Below the pieces are notes generated by a model. The model was given only the letters and a program-made list of their open reading frames with translations. It was not told the DNA's origin and searched no databases. A stretch of 64,000 bases of DNA, from NCBI GenBank assembly GCA_001643675.2, contig LSRY02000005.1:1056501-1120500 (forward strand), read 5' to 3'. The stretch's first letter is position 1, and each line of letters starts with the position of its first letter. The position numbers and the translations under genes were made by a program. Shown here piece after piece: positions 20,736 to 35,700 of this stretch. The DNA comes from Monocercomonoides exilis. Taxonomy: Eukaryota > Preaxostyla > Oxymonadida > Polymastigidae.

Positions 20736-23700
20736 ATGAGTTTTTGCCTGCTGTGCGTTTGCTTCTGTTATTTCTTTATTTTATCGCAAATTGGAGAAAC
20801 ATACAGTTTTGAGCCAAAAATGTTTGAAATTAATTTTGCAAATTTTCTTTCTTCATTGCATCGAATTGTGATTTTTTTTATTGTGATATTTTTTCTGTTT
20901 CACCTTAAAAAGTCACACACCTGAGAACGCTGATGAATTCTATTATGTAAATGAAAATTGTGGAGAAGGCACGGACGACTGCAGTGAGAATTCTCCATGT
21001 TGCAGCTTGACAACTGTTTTCAATAAAAACGGACCATTTTTTGTCAAAATCAACGGAAAAACAACAATAACAGAATCAAAAAATTTCAATTGTGCAGTCA
21101 CTTTATCTGGAGAAAGAGATGCGAGCATTGAAGTCACCGGCTCTGCTTCATCTTTTCCTTCACTTGAGTTCCATTCTGAAACAATGATGAGTAATTTGAT
21201 TATTTTTCTTTCAAGTTTTAGTCCTGACGTAGCTGCATTTATTAAAATGGAAAATGCTTCACTGGAAATGATTGGAGTTGAAATTATTTTGCCAGAGACA
21301 TTTGGAAATTCTCTTTTAGATATTACTGGTGAGAATGCGAATTGCAAATTCGAAAATTTGTCCATAAGACCAAATGATAATTGCTCTGAATTTGGCTCGA
21401 ACACTCCTTGTTCATCTATTTTAACAAATTCGAAAGGGATTATTAATGTGAAATCTTCTTCAATAGCCACTATAACAGAATCAAACTTCGAATTTTTAAA
21501 CCTTCATTCATCGCTTTTCAACATAGAAATGACTAATCAGTTCACCATTTCTAAATCCAATTTTTCTTCTGTTATTTTGAATTTTAAAGAGGAAACTCTT
21601 GGAATTACTGGAAATTGTGGAAGTTGCATCAAATTCACGGGAGGGAAACCGACTGATCCTTTTCTTAGCGTTTCAAATAGCACTTTTCGTAATTGCACCT
21701 TGGCAGAGAATGGGTTAAAAGGAGGTGCATTATATATTGATTTAATGCGTGGAGTCCGCCTTGAGTTAAATTCTTCAACTTTCGAATCATGCAATGCAAA
21801 CTCATCTGAACAGAGCACAAAGGGTGGAGCAATATACTTGAATCTTCAACTAAGATCATTGGATTTTGTATTTAAGAATCTCACATTTGGAATAGGAGAA
21901 AATTCCTGCAGTGCGACAAATGGAATGAATATATTTTTAAAATCTTCTTTGTATAATTTGGTAGCCACCACAGAATATTTCGCTTTTGACATGTCAGAAA
22001 ACGACAACAAAACCAGATATCAGGCTTCACCCGATGATAATACAATCATCTCAATAATTGATTACCTTGCACCAGAAGGCAATGTTTTTTATTTCAATTC
22101 AAATATTACAAATAATAATACAAATTGTGGGACGCAATACAACCCTTGTGGATCAATTATGTATGCATTAAGCAACACTTTTTTGGGAATGTGCGAACGA
22201 GAACTCATACTCATGAATGAATTTGTTCTCAATGAACTCTTAATTTTGACAGATCTTCCTTTTAATGTATGTGGAAACCCCAACGATAATGCCAATTCGA
22301 AAATGAATATAAGAATTACATCGACTGAACAAGATCTAATTCAAGTGACTACGCAGTGCTCCTTTACAAGGCTTGAAATATCCTTTATATCTGATCAAAC
22401 AAGTGATATTTCTTTTATTACATCTGAGGTGAACAATTCAAATAATTACACCTTATCATTTTCTCAGTGCTTGTTTACTCAAGTTCCAGACATAGATACC
22501 ACAGGCTTAACGATAATAACACTCAAAGCCGGAAAGCTTATCTTCCATCAAGTGAATGTCCAAAATTGTTTCATAAAATCATTCTTATCTATGATATCAG
22601 GAACTTTAGCAATTTTATCTGAAAGTCCATCTTCTTTATCAAAAACAAACAACAGTAAAAACGAAGAAATCTCATTTACATTATCATTGACAAATTGTAA
22701 ATATGATAAATATCTTATAAATATCGAAAATATTATTGAAAGCGAAAGAATGGAAATTGACATATCAGACATTCAAATAAAAAATTGCATTTGCACAGGG
22801 GATGATGGGAGTCTTGTGCGTGTATTGAATGCGGATAGTTTCATTATGTTTGGAGCAGCGATTAGTGGAGCTACAGATGAGGAAAGTAATGTGTTGGTGA
22901 GCGGGCGAGGGGTGGAGATTGAGGGATGTGGAAAAGGAAGTGTAACGAACAGCAACTTTACGGGGCTTGTGGTTAAATGCACGGGATTTAGTGGCAGCAG
23001 TTATGAGGAAGCGGGAGGCGGGGGTCTGAAGGCGATTGTGAAGGCGAGGGGAACAGCGACGGCGGCGGCGACGACGATGGGGCGGTTGATGAAAAGAAAC
23101 GGAAATGGGGATACGAGTGGCGAAGGGGCGGGAGAAGAGGCGCTGCTGGCTGTAACGGGGTGCCGATTTGAAGGATGCAAAGTTATTGGAGCAGGGAAGG
23201 ATAAAGCGCTTTTAGTGGGAGGAGGGGTGTGGTGTGTGCTTGGGGAAAAAGGAGATGGTGAAGATAAAGGAGGCGAGATTGAGATTAGGGGATGCGAGTT
23301 TTGCTCGTGCTGGGCGGGGAAGAAGCAGGGTGACGCAGGAACGGAAGAAGATGCCAATAACACTGAGGGTCGAGGAGGAGGGATCTTCTTGGATGTGCAG
23401 AATACAAAGATGAGATTTTATTTGGAGGGTGTTACAAAAGGGGATGAGGGGGGAGACGCGGGAGAGGGGACTGGAGAAGGAACGGAAGAGCCGGTGGTGG
23501 CAAAGAAGGAGCTGTTTGGGGTTGGTGAAGGGGAGGAGTGCTATGCGTTGCACGGTACGAATTTGTTTGTTAGATATCCTGGGAGCGGGGATGGGGAGAG
23601 TTTGAAAGGCAACATATTTGATTTTGATTATGATACGGAAAGAGCGGAGCGGCGGAACGAGATGAAAGGAGGGTATTTTGTGGAAGATGGAGAAGGGGGG

Positions 23701-26700
23701 ATAGCAGACGAGGTGATTGAGTATCTGCTGATACACTTGGTAGATTGGAATGAAAGCGAGGGAGCGTATGTGATGATGGGGAAAAAGGATGGGGAGATTG
23801 AGGTGGGCGGGGAAGATGTTCCGGGATGTGGGAGGAAGTATCTGCCGTGTGCGGGGATTGAGTTTGCGTATGGCAATGCTAAATGGGGTGAAGGCGCTAA
23901 TGATGCGAAGATTGTTCTTTCTGGGGAAGAATATACTATTGGGGAGCCGATTGAGCTTTTGGCAGGAAATGGAGCGAATGGTGTGCGTCCAGGGAAAGTT
24001 ATTATTGATGGGGCAGCAGGAAGTGAAGAGGGGAGTGCAGAAAAAATGAAAGTGATGATTGATATTGAGAGCAAACCAGGAGTCAGCGGAAGGAATGAAG
24101 GAGAGGAAAGCTCTGCGAAGGGGGCGATTACGAGTTACGTTAATTTGGTTATACAGAATGTGAAATTTTCATTGAATAAAGCAGGGAATAAGAGCAGCTG
24201 TGTTGTGTGGAGTGAGGGGGCAGGAGTGAGCCTGAGTGTGGAACATGTAGAGTTTGATGGGACAGAAATTAGCAAAGAGACGATTGGATGGAGAGTGATC
24301 CACTATGAAGGGGGAAGTAATCTGAGCATGAGTGATGTGACGGTCAAGGCAATGAGGCTTTCGAAGAGCATGATTGAATATAAATGCGAAACTAATTTTG
24401 GAGCAGGTGGAGAAGGAGAAGTTGCGGGTTATGTCAATCTGATGGGAGTGAAGATTGATGATTGCAAAGTGAAGGTCAAGGAGGATGGGAATGGTGTGGA
24501 AAATGCGACAGGAAGTAAGGTGTATCTGGTGAAAGTGGAAGGGGGAGAAGGCATAAGTGTAAATATGGAGGGGGTTACTATTACGAAGAGTGTTTCGGAG
24601 GAAGGGTGCGGGAGTCTTGTGCGTGTGGCTAATGTGGGCAGTTTTGTGATGAAGAGAGCAGCGATTAGTGGAGCTACGGAAGGTGGTGATTCTAGTTTTG
24701 TGAGTGGGCGAGGGGTGGAGATTGAGGGATGTGGAAAAGGAAGTGTAACGAACAGCAACTTTACGGGGCTTGTGGTTAAATGCACGGGATTTAGTGGCAG
24801 CAGTTATGAGGAAGCGGGAGGCGGGGGTCTGAAGGCGATTGTGAAGGCGAGGGGAACAGCGACGGCGGCGGCGACGACGATGGGGCGGTTGATGAAAAGA
24901 AACGGAAATGGGGATACGAGTGGCGAAGGGGCGGGAGAAGAGGCGCTGCTGGCTGTAACGGGGTGCCGATTTGAAGGATGCAAAGTTATTGGAGCAGGGA
25001 AGGATAAAGCGCTTTTAGTGGGAGGAGGGGTGTGGTGTGTGCTTGGGGAAAAAGGAGATGGTGAAGATAAAGGAGGCGAGATTGAGATTAGGGGATGCGA
25101 GTTTTGCTCGTGCTGGGCGGGGAAGAAGCAGGGTGACGCAGGAACGGAAGAAGATGCCAATAACACTGAGGGTCGAGGAGGAGGGATCTTCTTGGATGTG
25201 CAGAATACAAAGATGAGATTTTATTTGGAGGGTGTTACAAAAGGGGATGAGGGGGGAGACGCGGGAGAGGGGACTGGAGAAGGAACGGAAGAGCCGGTGG
25301 TGGCAAAGAAGGAGCTGTTTGGGGTTGGTGAAGGGGGAGGAGTGCTATGCGTTGCACGGTACGAATTTGTTTGTTAGATATCCTGGGAGCGGGGATGGGG
25401 AGAGTTTGAAAGGCAACATATTTGATTTTGATTATGATACGGAAAGAGCGGAGCGGCGGAACGAGATGAAAGGAGGGTATTTTGTGGAAGATGGAGAAGG
25501 GGGATAGCAGACGAGGTGATTGAGTATCTGCTGATACACTTGGTAGATTGGAATGAAAGCGAGGGAGCGTATGTGATGATGGGGAAAAAGGATGGGGAGA
25601 TTGAGGTGGGCGGGGAAGATGTTCCGGGATGTGGGAGGAAGTATCTGCCGTGTGCGGGGATTGAGTTTGCGTATGGCAATGCTAAATGGGGTGAAGGCGC
25701 TAATGATGCGAAGATTGTTCTTTCTGGGGAAGAATATACTATTGGGGAGCCGATTGAGCTTTTGGCAGGAAATGGAGCGAATGGTGTGCGTCCAGGGAAA
25801 GTTATTATTGATGGGGCAGCAGGAAGTGAAGAGGGGAGTGCAGAAAAAATGAAAGTGATGATTGATATTGAGAGCAAACCAGGAGTCAGCGGAAGGAATG
25901 AAGGAGAGGAAAAGCTCTGCGAAGGGGGCGATTACGAGTTACGTTAATTTGGTTATACAGAATGTGAAATTTTCATTGAATAAAGCAGGGAATAAGAGCA
26001 GCTGTGTTGTGTGGAGTGAGGGGGCAGGAGTGAGCCTGAGTGTGGAACATGTAGAGTTTGATGGGACAGAAATTAGCAAAGAGACGATTGGATGGAGAGT
26101 GATCCACTATGAAGGGGGAAGTAATCTGAGCATGAGTGATGTGACGGTCAAGGCAATGAGGCTTTCGAAGAGCATGATTGAATATAAATGCGAAACTAAT
26201 TTTGGAGCAGGTGGAGAAGGAGAAGTTGCGGGTTATGTCAATCTGATGGGAGTGAAGATTGATGATTGCAAAGTGAAGGTCAAGGAGGATGGGAATGGTG
26301 TGGAAAATGCGACAGGAAGTAAGGTGTATCTGGTGAAAGTGGAAGGGGGAGAAGGCATAAGTGTAAATATGGAGGGGGTTACTATTACGAAGAGTGTTTC
26401 GGAGGAAGGGTGCGGGAGTCTTGTGCGTGTGGCTAATGTGGGCAGTTTTGTGATGAAGAGAGCAGCGATTAGTGGAGCTACGGAAGGTGGTGATTCTAGT
26501 TTTGTGAGTGGGCGAGGGGTGGAGATTGAGGGATGTGGAAAAGGAAGTGTAACGAACAGCAACTTTACGGGGCTTGTGGTTAAATGCACGGGATTTAGTG
26601 GCAGCAGTTATGAGGAAGCGGGAGGCGGGGGTCTGAAGGCGATTGTGAAGGCGAGGGGAACAGCGACGGCGGCGGCGACGACGATGGGGCGGTTGATGAA

Positions 26701-29700
26701 AAGAAACGGAAATGGGGATACGAGTGGCGAAGGGGCGGGAGAAGAGGCGCTGCTGGCTGTAACGGGGTGCCGATTTGAAGGATGCAAAGTTATTGGAGCA
26801 GGGAAGGATAAAGCGCTTTTAGTGGGAGGAGGGGTGTGGTGTGTGCTTGGGGAAAAAGGAGATGGTGAAGATAAAGGAGGCGAGATTGAGATTAGGGGAT
26901 GCGAGTTTTGCTCGTGCTGGGCGGGGAAGAAGCAGGGTGACGCAGGAACGGAAGAAGATGCCAATAACACTGAGGGTCGAGGAGGAGGGATCTTCTTGGA
27001 TGTGCAGAATACAAAGATGAGATTTTATTTGGAGGGTGTTACAAAAGGGGATGAGGGGGAGACGCGGGAGAGGGGACTGGAGAAGGAACGGAAGAGCCGG
27101 TGGTGGCAAAGAAGGAGCTGTTTGGGGTTGGTGAAGGGGAGGAGTGCTATGCGTTGCACGGTACGAATTTGTTTGTTAGATATCCTGGGAGCGGGGATGG
27201 GGAGAGTTTGAAAGGCAACATATTTGATTTTGATTATGATACGGAAAGAGCGGAGCGGCGGAACGAGATGAAAGGAGGGTATTTTGTGGAAGATGGAGAA
27301 GGGGGATAGCAGACGAGGTGATTGAGTATCTGCTGATACACTTGGTAGATTGGAATGAAAGCGAGGGAGCGTATGTGATGATGGGGAAAAAGGATGGGGA
27401 GATTGAGGTGGGCGGGGAAGATGTTCCGGGATGTGGGAGGAAGTATCTGCCGTGTGCGGGGATTGAGTTTGCGTATGGCAATGCTAAATGGGGTGAAGGC
27501 GCTAATGATGCGAAGATTGTTCTTTCTGGGGAAGAATATACTATTGGGGAGCCGATTGAGCTTTTGGCAGGAAATGGAGCGAATGGTGTGCGTCCAGGGA
27601 AAGTTATTATTGATGGGGCAGCAGGAAGTGAAGAGGGGAGTGCAGAAAAAATGAAAGTGATGATTGATATTGAGAGCAAACCAGGAGTCAGCGGAAGGAA
27701 TGAAGGAGAGGAAAGCTCTGCGAAGGGGGCGATTACGAGTTACGTTAATTTGGTTATACAGAATGTGAAATTTTCATTGAATAAAGCAGGGAATAAGAGC
27801 AGCTGTGTTGTGTGGAGTGAGGGGGCAGGAGTGAGCCTGAGTGTGGAACATGTAGAGTTTGATGGGACAGAAATTAGCAAAGAGACGATTGGATGGAGAG
27901 TGATCCACTATGAAGGGGGAAGTAATCTGAGCATGAGTGATGTGACGGTCAAGGCAATGAGGCTTTCGAAGAGCATGATTGAATATAAATGCGAAACTAA
28001 TTTTGGAGCAGGTGGAGAAGGAGAAGTTGCGGGTTATGTCAATCTGATGGGAGTGAAGATTGATGATTGCAAAGTGAAGGTCAAGGAGGATGGGAATGGT
28101 GTGGAAAATGCGACAGGAAGTAAGGTGTATCTGGTGAAAGTGGAAGGGGGAGAAGGCATAAGTGTAAATATGGAGGGGGTTACTATTACGAAGAGTGTTT
28201 CGGAGGAAGGGTGCGGGAGTCTTGTGCGTGTGGCTAATGTGGGCAGTTTTGTGATGAAGAGAGCAGCGATTAGTGGAGCTACGGAAGGTGGTGATTCTAG
28301 TTTTGTGAGTGGGCGAGGGGTGGAGATTGAGGGATGTGGAAAAGGAAGTGTAACGAACAGCAACTTTACGGGGCTTGTGGTTAAATGCACGGGATTTAGT
28401 GGCAGCAGTTATGAGGAAGCGGGAGGCGGGGGTCTGAAGGCGATTGTGAAGGCGAGGGGAACAGCGACGGCGGCGGCGACGACGATGGGGCGGTTGATGA
28501 AAAGAAACGGAAATGGGGATACGAGTGGCGAAGGGGCGGGAGAAGAGGCGCTGCTGGCTGTAACGGGGTGCCGATTTGAAGGATGCAAAGTTATTGGAGC
28601 AGGGAAGGATAAAGCGCTTTTAGTGGGAGGAGGGGTGTGGTGTGTGCTTGGGGAAAAAGGAGATGGTGAAGATAAAGGAGGCGAGATTGAGATTAGGGGA
28701 TGCGAGTTTTGCTCGTGCTGGGCGGGGAAGAAGCAGGGTGACGCAGGAACGGAAGAAGATGCCAATAACACTGAGGGTCGAGGAGGAGGGATCTTCTTGG
28801 ATGTGCAGAATACAAAGATGAGATTTTATTTGGAGGGTGTTACAAAAGGGGATGAGGGGGAGACGCGGGAGAGGGACTGGAGAAGGAACGGAAGAGCCGG
28901 TGGTGGCAAAGAAGGAGCTGTTTGGGGTTGGTGAAGGGGAGGAGTGCTATGCGTTGCACGGTACGAATTTGTTTGTTAGATATCCTGGGAGCGGGGATGG
29001 GGAGAGTTTGAAAGGCAACATATTTGATTTTGATTATGATACGGAAAGAGCGGAGCGGCGGAACGAGATGAAAGGAGGGTATTTTGTGGAAGATGGAGAA
29101 GGGGGATAGCAGACGAGGTGATTGAGTATCTGCTGATACACTTGGTAGATTGGAATGAAAGCGAGGGAGCGTATGTGATGATGGGGAAAAAGGATGGGGA
29201 GATTGAGGTGGGCGGGGAAGATGTTCCGGGATGTGGGAGGAAGTATCTGCCGTGTGCGGGGATTGAGTTTGCGTATGGCAATGCTAAATGGGGTGAAGGC
29301 GCTAATGATGCGAAGATTGTTCTTTCTGGGGAAGAATATACTATTGGGGAGCCGATTGAGCTTTTGGCAGGAAATGGAGCGAATGGTGTGCGTCCAGGGA
29401 AAGTTATTATTGATGGGGCAGCAGGAAGTGAAGAGGGGAGTGCAGAAAAAATGAAAGTGATGATTGATATTGAGAGCAAACCAGGAGTCAGCGGAAGGAA
29501 TGAAGGAGAGGAAAGCTCATGAAGGGGGCGATTACGAGTTACGTTAATTTGGTTATACAGAATGTGAAATTTTCATTGAATAAAGCAGGGAATAAGAGCA
29601 GCTGTGTTGTGTGGAGTGAGGGGGCAGGAGTGAGCCTGAGTGTGGAACATGTAGAGTTTGATGGGACAGAAATTAGCAAAGAGACGATTGGATGGAGAGT

Positions 29701-32700
29701 GATCCACTATGAAGGGGGAAGTAATCTGAGCATGAGTGATGTGACGGTCAAGGCAATGAGGCTTTCGAAGAGCATGATTGAATATAAATGCGAAACTAAT
29801 TTTGGAGCAGGTGGAGAAGGAGAAGTTGCGGGTTATGTCAATCTGATGGGAGTGAAGATTGATGATTGCAAAGTGAAGGTCAAGGAGGATGGGAATGGTG
29901 TGGAAAATGCGACAGGAAGTAAGGTGTATCTGGTGAAAGTGGAAGGGGGAGAAGGCATAAGTGTAAATATGGAGGGGGTTACTATTACGAAGAGTGTTTC
30001 GGAGGAAGGGTGCGGGAGTCTTGTGCGTGTGGCTAATGTGGGCAGTTTTGTGATGAAGAGAGCAGCGATTAGTGGAGCTACGGAAGGTGGTGATTCTAGT
30101 TTTGTGAGTGGGCGAGGGGTGGAGATTGAGGGATGTGGAAAAGGAAGTGTAACGAACAGCAACTTTACGGGGCTTGTGGTTAAATGCACGGGATTTAGTG
30201 GCAGCAGTTATGAGGAAGCGGGAGGCGGGGGTCTGAAGGCGATTGTGAAGGCGAGGGGAACAGCGACGGCGGCGGCGACGACGATGGGGCGGTTGATGAA
30301 AAGAAACGGAAATGGGGATACGAGTGGCGAAGGGGCGGGAGAAGAGGCGCTGCTGGCTGTAACGGGGTGCCGATTTGAAGGATGCAAAGTTATTGGAGCA
30401 GGGAAGGATAAAGCGCTTTTAGTGGGAGGAGGGGTGGTGTGTGCTTGGGGAAAAAGGAGATGGTGAAGATAAAGGAGGCGAGATTGAGATTAGGGGATGC
30501 GAGTTTTGCTCGTGCTGGGCGGGGAAGAAGCAGGGTGACGCAGGAACGGAAGAAGATGCCAATAACACTGAGGGTCGAGGAGGAGGGATCTTCTTGGATG
30601 TGCAGAATACAAAGATGAGATTTTATTTGGAGGGTGTTACAAAAGGGGATGAGGGGGGGAGACGCGGGAGAGGGACTGGAGAAGGAACGGAAGAGCCGGT
30701 GGTGGCAAAGAAGGAGCTGTTTGGGGTTGGTGAAGGGGAGGAGTGCTATGCGTTGCACGGTACGAATTTGTTTGTTAGATATCCTGGGAGCGGGGATGGG
30801 GAGAGTTTGAAAGGCAACATATTTGATTTTGATTATGATACGGAAAGAGCGGAGCGGCGGAACGAGATGAAAGGAGGGTATTTTGTGGAAGATGGAGAAG
30901 GGGGATAGCAGACGAGGTGATTGAGTATCTGCTGATACACTTGGTAGATTGGAATGAAAGCGAGGGAGCGTATGTGATGATGGGGAAAAAGGATGGGGAG
31001 ATTGAGGTGGGCGGGGAAGATGTTCCGGGATGTGGGAGGAAGTATCTGCCGTGTGCGGGGATTGAGTTTGCGTATGGCAATGCTAAATGGGGTGAAGGCG
31101 CTAATGATGCGAAGATTGTTCTTTCTGGGGAAGAATATACTATTGGGGAGCCGATTGAGCTTTTGGCAGGAAATGGAGCGAATGGTGTGCGTCCAGGGAA
31201 AGTTATTATTGATGGGGCAGCAGGAAGTGAAGAGGGGAGTGCAGAAAAAATGAAAGTGATGATTGATATTGAGAGCAAACCAGGAGTCAGCGGAAGGAAT
31301 GAAGGAGAGGAAAGCTCTGCGAAGGGGGCGATTACGAGTTACGTTAATTTGGTTATACAGAATGTGAAATTTTCATTGAATAAAGCAGGGAATAAGAGCA
31401 GCTGTGTTGTGTGGAGTGAGGGGGCAGGAGTGAGCCTGAGTGTGGAACATGTAGAGTTTGATGGGACAGAAATTAGCAAAGAGACGATTGGATGGAGAGT
31501 GATCCACTATGAAGGGGGAAGTAATCTGAGCATGAGTGATGTGACGGTCAAGGCAATGAGGCTTTCGAAGAGCATGATTGAATATAAATGCGAAACTAAT
31601 TTTGGAGCAGGTGGAGAAGGAGAAGTTGCGGGTTATGTCAATCTGATGGGAGTGAAGATTGATGATTGCAAAGTGAAGGTCAAGGAGGATGGGAATGGTG
31701 TGGAAAATGCGACAGGAAGTAAGGTGTATCTGGTGAAAGTGGAAGGGGGAGAAGGCATAAGTGTAAATATGGAGGGGGTTACTATTACGAAGAGTGTTTC
31801 GGAGGAAGGGTGCGGGAGTCTTGTGCGTGTGGCTAATGTGGGCAGTTTTGTGATGAAGAGAGCAGCGATTAGTGGAGCTACGGAAGGTGGTGATTCTAGT
31901 TTTGTGAGTGGGCGAGGGGTGGAGATTGAGGGATGTGGAAAAGGAAGTGTAACGAACAGCAACTTTACGGGGCTTGTGGTTAAATGCACGGGATTTAGTG
32001 GCAGCAGTTATGAGGAAGCGGGAGGCGGGGGTCTGAAGGCGATTGTGAAGGCGAGGGGAACAGCGACGGCGGCGGCGACGACGATGGGGCGGTTGATGAA
32101 AAGAAACGGAAATGGGGATACGAGTGGCGAAGGGGCGGGAGAAGAGGCGCTGCTGGCTGTAACGGGGTGCCGATTTGAAGGATGCAAAGTTATTGGAGCA
32201 GGGAAGGATAAAGCGCTTTTAGTGGGAGGAGGGGTGTGGTGTGTGCTTGGGGAAAAAGGAGATGGTGAAGATAAAGGAGGCGAGATTGAGATTAGGGGAT
32301 GCGAGTTTTGCTCGTGCTGGGCGGGGAAGAAGCAGGGTGACGCAGGAACGGAAGAAGATGCCAATAACACTGAGGGTCGAGGAGGAGGGATCTTCTTGGA
32401 TGTGCAGAATACAAAGATGAGATTTTATTTGGAGGGTGTTACAAAAGGGGATGAGGGGGGAGACGCGGGAGAGGGGACTGGAGAAGGAACGGAAGAGCCG
32501 GTGGTGGCAAAGAAGGAGCTGTTTGGGGTTGGTGAAGGGGAGGAGTGCTATGCGTTGCACGGTACGAATTTGTTTGTTAGATATCCTGGGAGCGGGGATG
32601 GGGAGAGTTTGAAAGGCAACATATTTGATTTTGATTATGATACGGAAAGAGCGGAGCGGCGGAACGAGATGAAAGGAGGGTATTTTGTGGAAGATGGAGA

Positions 32701-35700
32701 AGGGGGATAGCAGACGAGGTGATTGAGTATCTGCTGATACACTTGGTAGATTGGAATGAAAGCGAGGGAGCGTATGTGATGATGGGGAAAAAGGATGGGG
32801 AGATTGAGGTGGGCGGGGAAGATGTTCCGGGATGTGGGAGGAAGTATCTGCCGTGTGCGGGGATTGAGTTTGCGTATGGCAATGCTAAATGGGGTGAAGG
32901 CGCTAATGATGCGAAGATTGTTCTTTCTGGGGAAGAATATACTATTGGGGAGCCGATTGAGCTTTTGGCAGGAAATGGAGCGAATGGTGTGCGTCCAGGG
33001 AAAGTTATTATTGATGGGGCAGCAGGAAGTGAAGAGGGGAGTGCAGAAAAAATGAAAGTGATGATTGATATTGAGAGCAAACCAGGAGTCAGCGGAAGGA
33101 ATGAAGGAGAGGAAAGCTCTGCGAAGGGGCGATTACGAGTTACGTTAATTTGGTTATACAGAATGTGAAATTTTCATTGAATAAAGCAGGGAATAAGAGC
33201 AGCTGTGTTGTGTGGAGTGAGGGGGCAGGAGTGAGCCTGAGTGTGGAACATGTAGAGTTTGATGGGACAGAAATTAGCAAAGAGACGATTGGATGGAGAG
33301 TGATCCACTATGAAGGGGGAAGTAATCTGAGCATGAGTGATGTGACGGTCAAGGCAATGAGGCTTTCGAAGAGCATGATTGAATATAAATGCGAAACTAA
33401 TTTTGGAGCAGGTGGAGAAGGAGAAGTTGCGGGTTATGTCAATCTGATGGGAGTGAAGATTGATGATTGCAAAGTGAAGGTCAAGGAGGATGGGAATGGT
33501 GTGGAAAATGCGACAGGAAGTAAGGTGTATCTGGTGAAAGTGGAAGGGGGAGAAGGCATAAGTGTAAATATGGAGGGGTTACTATTACGAAGAGTGTTTC
33601 GGAGGAAGGGTGCGGGAGTCTTGTGCGTGTGGCTAATGTGGGCAGTTTTGTGATGAAGAGAGCAGCGATTAGTGGAGCTACGGAAGGTGGTGATTCTAGT
33701 TTTGTGAGTGGGCGAGGGGTGGAGATTGAGGGATGTGGAAAAGGAAGTGTAACGAACAGCAACTTTACGGGGCTTGTGGTTAAATGCACGGGATTTAGTG
33801 GCAGCAGTTATGAGGAAGCGGGAGGCGGGGGTCTGAAGGCGATTGTGAAGGCGAGGGGAACAGCGACGGCGGCGGCGACGACGATGGGGCGGTTGATGAA
33901 AAGAAACGGAAATGGGGATACGAGTGGCGAAGGGGCGGGAGAAGAGGCGCTGCTGGCTGTAACGGGGTGCCGATTTGAAGGATGCAAAGTTATTGGAGCA
34001 GGGAAGGATAAAGCGCTTTTAGTGGGAGGAGGGGTGTGGTGTGTGCTTGGGGAAAAAGGAGATGGTGAAGATAAAGGAGGCGAGATTGAGATTAGGGGAT
34101 GCGAGTTTTGCTCGTGCTGGGCGGGGAAGAAGCAGGGTGACGCAGGAACGGAAGAAGATGCCAATAACACTGAGGGTCGAGGAGGAGGGATCTTCTTGGA
34201 TGTGCAGAATACAAAGATGAGATTTTATTTGGAGGGTGTTACAAAAGGGGATGAGGGGGAGACGCGGGAGAGGGGACTGGAGAAGGAACGGAAGAGCCGG
34301 TGGTGGCAAAGAAGGAGCTGTTTGGGGTTGGTGAAGGGGAGGAGTGCTATGCGTTGCACGGTACGAATTTGTTTGTTAGATATCCTGGGAGCGGGGATGG
34401 GGAGAGTTTGAAAGGCAACATATTTGATTTTGATTATGATACGGAAAGAGCGGAGCGGCGGAACGAGATGAAAGGAGGGTATTTTGTGGAAGATGGAGAA
34501 GGGGGATAGCAGACGAGGTGATTGAGTATCTGCTGATACACTTGGTAGATTGGAATGAAAGCGAGGGAGCGTATGTGATGATGGGGAAAAAGGATGGGGA
34601 GATTGAGGTGGGCGGGAAGATGTTCCGGGATGTGGGAGGAAGTATCTGCCGTGTGCGGGGATTGAGTTTGCGTATGGCAATGCTAAATGGGGTGAAGGCG
34701 CTAATGATGCGAAGATTGTTCTTTCTGGGGAAGAATATACTATTGGGGAGCCGATTGAGCTTTTGGCAGGAAATGGAGCGAATGGTGTGCGTCCAGGGAA
34801 AGTTATTATTGATGGGGCAGCAGGAAGTGAAGAGGGGAGTGCAGAAAAAATGAAAGTGATGATTGATATTGAGAGCAAACCAGGAGTCAGCGGAAGGAAT
34901 GAAGGAGAGGAAAGCTCTGCGAAGGGGGCGATTACGAGTTACGTTAATTTGGTTATACAGAATGTGAAATTTTCATTGAATAAAGCAGGGAATAAGAGCA
35001 GCTGTGTTGTGTGGAGTGAGGGGGCAGGAGTGAGCCTGAGTGTGGAACATGTAGAGTTTGATGGGACAGAAATTAGCAAAGAGACGATTGGATGGAGAGT
35101 GATCCACTATGAAGGGGGAAGTAATCTGAGCATGAGTGATGTGACGGTCAAGGCAATGAGGCTTTCGAAGAGCATGATTGAATATAAATGCGAAACTAAT
35201 TTTGGAGCAGGTGGAGAAGGAGAAGTTGCGGGTTATGTCAATCTGATGGGAGTGAAGATTGATGATTGCAAAGTGAAGGTCAAGGAGGATGGGAATGGTG
35301 TGGAAAATGCGACAGGAAGTAAGGTGTATCTGGTGAAAGTGGAAGGGGGAGAAGGCATAAGTGTAAATATGGAGGGGGTTACTATTACGAAGAGTGTTTC
35401 GGAGGAAGGGTGCGGGAGTCTTGTGCGTGTGGCTAATGTGGGCAGTTTTGTGATGAAGAGAGCAGCGATTAGTGGAGCTACGGAAGGTGGTGATTCTAGT
35501 TTTGTGAGTGGGCGAGGGGTGGAGATTGAGGGATGTGGAAAAGGAAGTGTAACGAACAGCAACTTTACGGGGCTTGTGGTTAAATGCACGGGATTTAGTG
35601 GCAGCAGTTATGAGGAAGCGGGAGGCGGGGGTCTGAAGGCGATTGTGAAGGCGAGGGGAACAGCGACGGCGGCGGCGACGACGATGGGGCGGTTGATGAA

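Noticed and set aside
20868-20925. Alternative first intron of the giant gene (GTGATT...CTGAG)
   Set aside because: Also in phase, but 20822-20912 uses the GTTTGA donor common in this window and leaves a cleaner signal peptide junction.
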